64,000 nt of DNA from Mycolicibacterium sp. P1-5 (GTDB lineage: Bacteria > Actinomycetota > Actinomycetes > Mycobacteriales > Mycobacteriaceae). Under the pieces are notes generated by a model. The model saw only the letters and a list, made by a program, of their open reading frames with translations. It had not been told where the DNA came from and did not search any database. The position numbers and the translations under genes are program-made. The DNA lies in assembly GCF_008329565.1 (NCBI RefSeq), contig NZ_NPKT01000002.1:1-64000 (forward strand), read 5' to 3'. Numbering within the stretch: position 1 is the first letter of the stretch; every line of letters starts with the position of its first letter. Shown one piece after another: positions 60,775 through 64,000 of this stretch.

Positions 60775-61811
60775 GGTTGCACGAGCACCCGGATCGGATT
60801 GCCTTCGGCGTGCTCGAGAATGCGGATGCCGTCGGCGATGTCCTCGAGCGGGATGATCTGGCTGATCGAGCGCGACAGATCCAGCCGGCCCCGCGATACC
60901 AGCTGCGCCAGCGTCTCGATGTCCTTGTTGTGATAGCCGAGGTGACCGAGCGCCTGCCGTCGCGTCAGACCGAACATCGACGTGGGCCCCACAGTGGGCG
61001 ACTCTGCGCTCATGCCGACCCCGACGAGCCGGCCGCCGCCGGTCAGCGAGTTCAGCGCCTGCTCGAAGGTGACCTTCAGCCCGACGGCGTCGAATGCGAC
61101 GTCGAGCCCGCGCCCGCCGGTGGCTTCGGAAAGCCTCTCGCCGAAATCCGGTTCACGCGAATCGAATGCGTAGTCGGCTCCGAGCTCCAACGCCCGGTCG
61201 CGCACCACTGGGTTGATGTCGACCGCGATGATCGGCACCGCTCCGACCAGCCGGGCCAACTGGACGATGTGGGTACCGACGCCGCCGACGCCCCATACCC
61301 CGACCGACTCGCCGATGATCACCTTGCCGGTGTTGACCACCGCACCGAACGGGGTCGACACCGCATCGGCCAGGATCGCGGCCTGCTCCAGCGGCACGTT
61401 GTCCGGAACATGGGTCAGGCCCGCGGCCTGCGCGACGGTGTACTCCGCCCAGGCGCCGTCGTAGGCGAATGCCATGAGCTGCATCCGCAGGCAGTTGGCC
61501 AGGTCACCGCGGCGGCAGTTCGCGCACCGCCCGCACGGTCGCCCGGCGGCGACCACCACCCGGTCACCCTCGGACCACCCGGTCACCCCGGGGCCCAGCT
61601 CGGCGATCGTCCCTGACGCTTCGTGCCCCTGGATCACCACGGGACGCTGGGCCGGGAAGGTGCCGTTGATCAGGCTCAGGTCGGAATGGCAGATACCACA
61701 GAACGCCACCTTGACCAGGACCTCACCCTCTCCGGGCACAGGGACCGGGACGTCCTCCAGCGCAACGGTTTTGGTGTCGGCATAGAACCGCTCCGCCCGC
61801 ATGGTGGCCAT
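60771..61811 (-). CDS. Zinc-dependent alcohol dehydrogenase (MDR)
   Basis: 346 residues. Catalytic zinc ligands are in GICHSD and GHEASG; structural zinc cysteines in RPCGRCANCRRGDLANC; NAD-binding motif GVWGVGGVGTHIVQLA. It oxidises alcohols or reduces aldehydes. AGGAGGAG precedes the ATG. It is the first gene of a five-gene run that ends with URC1-URC4-upp, so one possible role is reduction of malonate semialdehyde to 3-hydroxypropionate, the last step of the URC pathway. Confidence 0.9.
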   Translation of the reverse strand: MATMRAERFYADTKTVALEDVPVPVPGEGEVLVKVAFCGICHSDLSLINGTFPAQRPVVIQGHEASGTIAELGPGVTGWSEGDRVVVAAGRPCGRCANCRRGDLANCLRMQLMAFAYDGAWAEYTVAQAAGLTHVPDNVPLEQAAILADAVSTPFGAVVNTGKVIIGESVGVWGVGGVGTHIVQLARLVGAVPIIAVDINPVVRDRALELGADYAFDSREPDFGERLSEATGGRGLDVAFDAVGLKVTFEQALNSLTGGGRLVGVGMSAESPTVGPTSMFGLTRRQALGHLGYHNKDIETLAQLVSRGRLDLSRSISQIIPLEDIADGIRILEHAEGNPIRVLVQP

Positions 61812-61865
61812 GGTCTCCTCCTGAGGTCAGTCACAAACGTACGCCGCGTATCGGTGCGTGCGGCC

Positions 61866-61871
61866 TAGAGT
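61866..61871 (+). promoter_or_regulatory. Predicted leaderless -10 of the PPOX gene
   Basis: TAGAGT (TANNNT) ends eight bases before the ATG at 61879; no Shine-Dalgarno sequence is visible. Confidence 0.45.
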
Positions 61872-61878
61872 GGGCGAT

Positions 61879-62331
61879 ATGCCCAAGATCGCCACTGCCG
61901 ACCCCGTCGAATTCGATCAGCTGCTGGAGTTCGTCCGTCCCCGGCATCGCATGGTGCTGACCACCTTCCGTGCCGACGGATCGTTGCAGAGTTCTCCGGT
62001 GACAGGCGGAGTCGACGAGCAGGGCCGGCTGGTGATCGCGAGCTATCCGCAGCGGGCCAAGTCGGTGAACATCCGTCGCAGCGGGCGCGCCAGCGTGCTG
62101 GTGCTCTCCGACGAATTCAACGATGCATATGTCCAGATCGACGGACCCGCCGAAGTGATCGACCCGCCGGACGCCGTCGAACCGCTGGTCGACTACTTCC
62201 GCGCGGTGGCCGGCGAGCACTCGGACTGGGCCGAATATCGCGAGGCGATGGTGAAGCAGCGCAAGTGCTTGATCCGGGTCACTCCGCAGCGCTGGGGTCC
62301 GGTGGCGACGGGCGGTTTCCCGCCGTCGTGA
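61879..62331 (+). CDS. F420-dependent PPOX-fold enzyme (Rv1155-like)
   Basis: 150-residue split-barrel protein: RMVLTTFRADGSLQSSPVTGGVDEQGRLVIASYPQRAK with the phosphate-binding Arg/Ser pattern of F420-binding PPOX proteins, and a C-terminal KCLIRVTPQRWGPV strand. It likely binds F420 or flavin. It overlaps the convergent sucrase-ferredoxin-like gene by 53 bases. Confidence 0.87.
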   Translation: MPKIATADPVEFDQLLEFVRPRHRMVLTTFRADGSLQSSPVTGGVDEQGRLVIASYPQRAKSVNIRRSGRASVLVLSDEFNDAYVQIDGPAEVIDPPDAVEPLVDYFRAVAGEHSDWAEYREAMVKQRKCLIRVTPQRWGPVATGGFPPS

Positions 62332-63202
62332 GCGACGCCAGCGTGTAGACGCGCACCCGCCCCGGCACTTTGGCGTGACACTGCGAGAGCAGCGGCTCGG
62401 AGAGGCCCTCGTTGAGTACCACCTTGACGGGTTCTGGCTCCGCCCCGAGCACCACGCGCGTGATGCTGTCGGCCGACTCGACGTCCAGCAGCGGGAACGC
62501 ATCGATGCGGTCGTCGCCGGTGGCTTCGCGGGCGAAATGCTGCGCGGCCTGGACGGCGTGGGGCAGCGACGTGCGCCCGCGCAGAAATCGGTCGTCCAAA
62601 CGGCCGTCCAGGTAGAGCGAGACGAGCGCGGCCGCATCGGTGCCGTCCACCCGCCCGTAACACAAGCCGGCAGGCAACACGAGCATCGTCGCCGCAAACC
62701 GGTCGCCCCCCAGATGTGAGCACTCCCAGGCGAATTCGGGGTACGCGGCCGTTATTGCGGTGGCGGCCGAGCGGCCGCGCACCGCGCAGCACATGTCGTG
62801 GCGGCCGTGGGCGCAGACCGCGACGAGTGGATCCGTCAAGGTGGTGCCGTCGGAGCCGTCGAGCGCAAGGTCGAGGTACTCGCGCGGGTCGTCGACCTCA
62901 CCGCCGTACAGCGCCTCGCTGCCGACGGTGCAGTGCGCGACGAACCAGCGCCAGCGCGGTGTGGCCGCACGACGGCCGTGCTTGCGGATCGCCGCGATGC
63001 GCATACCCGCCGCCTCGGCGCGCCGCACGACGGCCAGCCCGAGCTTCGGGTCGATGGATGCCGGTGATTCCACAAACGCCGAAGATCCCCAGCCGCCGGA
63101 TAATTCGAGCAACAGCCAGGCCGTGCCGGCCGACGCGGTGCCGAACATCGGATCGTTGCGGGCCAGCGACTGATCGCTGCAGCCGTGCCCGGATCTGCTC
63201 AT
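62279..63202 (-). CDS. Sucrase/ferredoxin-like (Suc_Fer) protein
   Basis: 307 residues. The thioredoxin-like [2Fe-2S] ferredoxin region has Cys at GCSDQSL near the start, AHCTVG, and CAHGRHDMCC at about 128-138; the second half repeats the fold (LPAGLCYGRV). It may carry electrons via an iron-sulphur cluster. Its start overlaps the stop of the cupin gene by four bases, so it may be the donor for that oxygenase. Confidence 0.85.
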   Translation of the reverse strand: MSRSGHGCSDQSLARNDPMFGTASAGTAWLLLELSGGWGSSAFVESPASIDPKLGLAVVRRAEAAGMRIAAIRKHGRRAATPRWRWFVAHCTVGSEALYGGEVDDPREYLDLALDGSDGTTLTDPLVAVCAHGRHDMCCAVRGRSAATAITAAYPEFAWECSHLGGDRFAATMLVLPAGLCYGRVDGTDAAALVSLYLDGRLDDRFLRGRTSLPHAVQAAQHFAREATGDDRIDAFPLLDVESADSITRVVLGAEPEPVKVVLNEGLSEPLLSQCHAKVPGRVRVYTLASLTTAGNRPSPPDPSAAE

Positions 63203-64000
63203 CGCAGATGTACGGGGACGACGACCGCTTCTCTGAGCAGCCGCCGGATCAGGACCGCGCCGTCGGCAGCGTCGAGCCCCGGCAGATCTGCGGACCGCAG
63301 CACGTCGCCGCGGTGCAGTGCGCGCACAGCCTCGGCACAGGATGCGGGGAAGGTGATCGTCCGGTCGAGTAGCCGCAGCACTACCCGGTCCCCAGTGAGT
63401 TCTACGGTGCTCACGAGCCCGTGCCGCCAGCGGACCTCGGTGTCGGCGTCCTCGGCGGCGGCGAGGGTGGCCAGCGGACGGATCGCTACGGGCCGGGTCT
63501 GTCGGGCGTAGCGGTGGGACAGTCGGGCGGCCGCACCGGCACTCAGTGTGGCGGCGTTGTCGCGCAAGGCCGCCACCACTTCGGCCATCACCTTGTTGAC
63601 CGTCGCGACGGCTTCGTCCCGGTCGGTCGGCGCGCTGCCGATCGGCAGGGGTTCGCGAAACGTCTCGATGTTCGACAGCTCGTCGAGCACTGCGCGGGCG
63701 ACCTCCAGAGCGGTGGTCGCCGAGACACCGATCGTCAGATGGATCGACGTCGTATCGAGCGCCTGGGCGGCGTGCAGCCAGCCCCGCGGCAGGTACAGCG
63801 CGTCACCCGGCGTCAGCACGGTGTCGATGGTCGGCTCTTCACGCACCCGTTCGGAGATCGCCGCCCGATGCTCGGTCCACGGCTGGGACGGTAGGGGGTG
63901 GTGATGCACCGGCTCGTGCACCACCCAGCGCTTCTGCCCGGACACCTGCAGAACGAAGACGTCGTGCACGTCGTAGTGCGGATCGAAACCGCGGCTGCCC
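63199..64000 (-). CDS. JmjC-type cupin (ribosomal-oxygenase-like), 5' end beyond window
   Basis: 267 residues are visible; the gene continues past 64000. The readable N-terminal end is GSRGFDPHYDVHDVFVLQVSGQ, the metal-binding HxD of a JmjC/cupin-4 domain, followed by KRWVVHEPV; the distal His is in PRGWLHAAQALD. The C-terminal winged-helix-like part resembles ROXA-type enzymes. Such Fe(II)/2-oxoglutarate oxygenases hydroxylate ribosomal proteins. Coupled to the Suc_Fer gene. Confidence 0.85.
   Translation of the reverse strand, partial: GSRGFDPHYDVHDVFVLQVSGQKRWVVHEPVHHHPLPSQPWTEHRAAISERVREEPTIDTVLTPGDALYLPRGWLHAAQALDTTSIHLTIGVSATTALEVARAVLDELSNIETFREPLPIGSAPTDRDEAVATVNKVMAEVVAALRDNAATLSAGAAARLSHRYARQTRPVAIRPLATLAAAEDADTEVRWRHGLVSTVELTGDRVVLRLLDRTITFPASCAEAVRALHRGDVLRSADLPGLDAADGAVLIRRLLREAVVVPVHLR

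Overview
The window is high-GC (roughly two thirds G+C by eye), densely coded DNA from a mycobacterium, most likely a fast-growing environmental Mycolicibacterium-type species. Pointers to this are a KstR-type box in front of a fadD, a mycofactocin-type SDR, an MceA-type protein, F420-dependent enzyme families, a CYP138-like P450, a second CRP, maltokinase, the recC-recB-recD order, DesA3-type desaturase genes, and many genes that look leaderless. No rRNA, tRNA, CRISPR array, insertion sequence, phage or plasmid replication gene was seen. No gene-free stretch exceeds 300 bases; the longest gaps are about 150-200 bases. Names come from reading the sequence and from remembered family members, not from database searches.

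Layout. 1-9 kb: start of a divergent regulator, mycofactocin-type SDR, KstR-box fadD, an MFS exporter with divergent TetR, an LLM oxidoreductase, an orphan MCE gene, an SGNH hydrolase and a TetR. 9-19.5 kb: a CYP138-like P450 behind two tandem palindromes, a head-to-head pair of paralogous VWA membrane proteins, small proteins, a PPOX/DUF2470 protein, a CRP paralogue, a Gre-like factor, quinone reductase, maltokinase, and small envelope proteins. 19.7-24.1 kb: a minus-strand cluster with an ECF sigma factor carrying a SnoaL-like tail, an 84-residue isolated sigma-region-2-like protein, a degenerate SDR and a frameshifted SDR. 24.2-32.5 kb: recCBD. 32.5-37.9 kb: an ECF41-type sigma factor whose predicted promoter lies before the divergent NmrA-like gene, then a MarR/ABC exporter operon.

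37.9-46.8 kb: acyl-CoA metabolism (CoA-transferase, thioesterase, acyl-CoA dehydrogenase with TetR, enoyl-CoA hydratase, SDR), interrupted by an MgtE-N protein coupled to a non-canonical NRAMP transporter. 46.9-51.1 kb: glycogen debranching enzyme, RibD-like reductase and HAD phosphatase. 51.1-54.1 kb: TetR with a DesT-like operator facing a ferredoxin reductase-desaturase pair. 54.1-56.7 kb: a polytopic glycosyltransferase and a PAP2 phosphatase. 56.7-61.8 kb: a five-gene minus-strand run ending in a GTP-cyclohydrolase-II homologue, a DUF1688 protein and uracil phosphoribosyltransferase, which is the core of the URC uracil-degradation pathway. The window ends with an F420/PPOX enzyme and a sucrase-ferredoxin-like gene coupled to a JmjC-type cupin cut by the window edge.

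The strongest candidates for new biology are the URC operon with an attached alcohol dehydrogenase, the MgtE-N/NRAMP pair, the isolated sigma-2-like protein encoded next to its sigma factor, and several well-formed operator palindromes that give testable regulator-target pairs.
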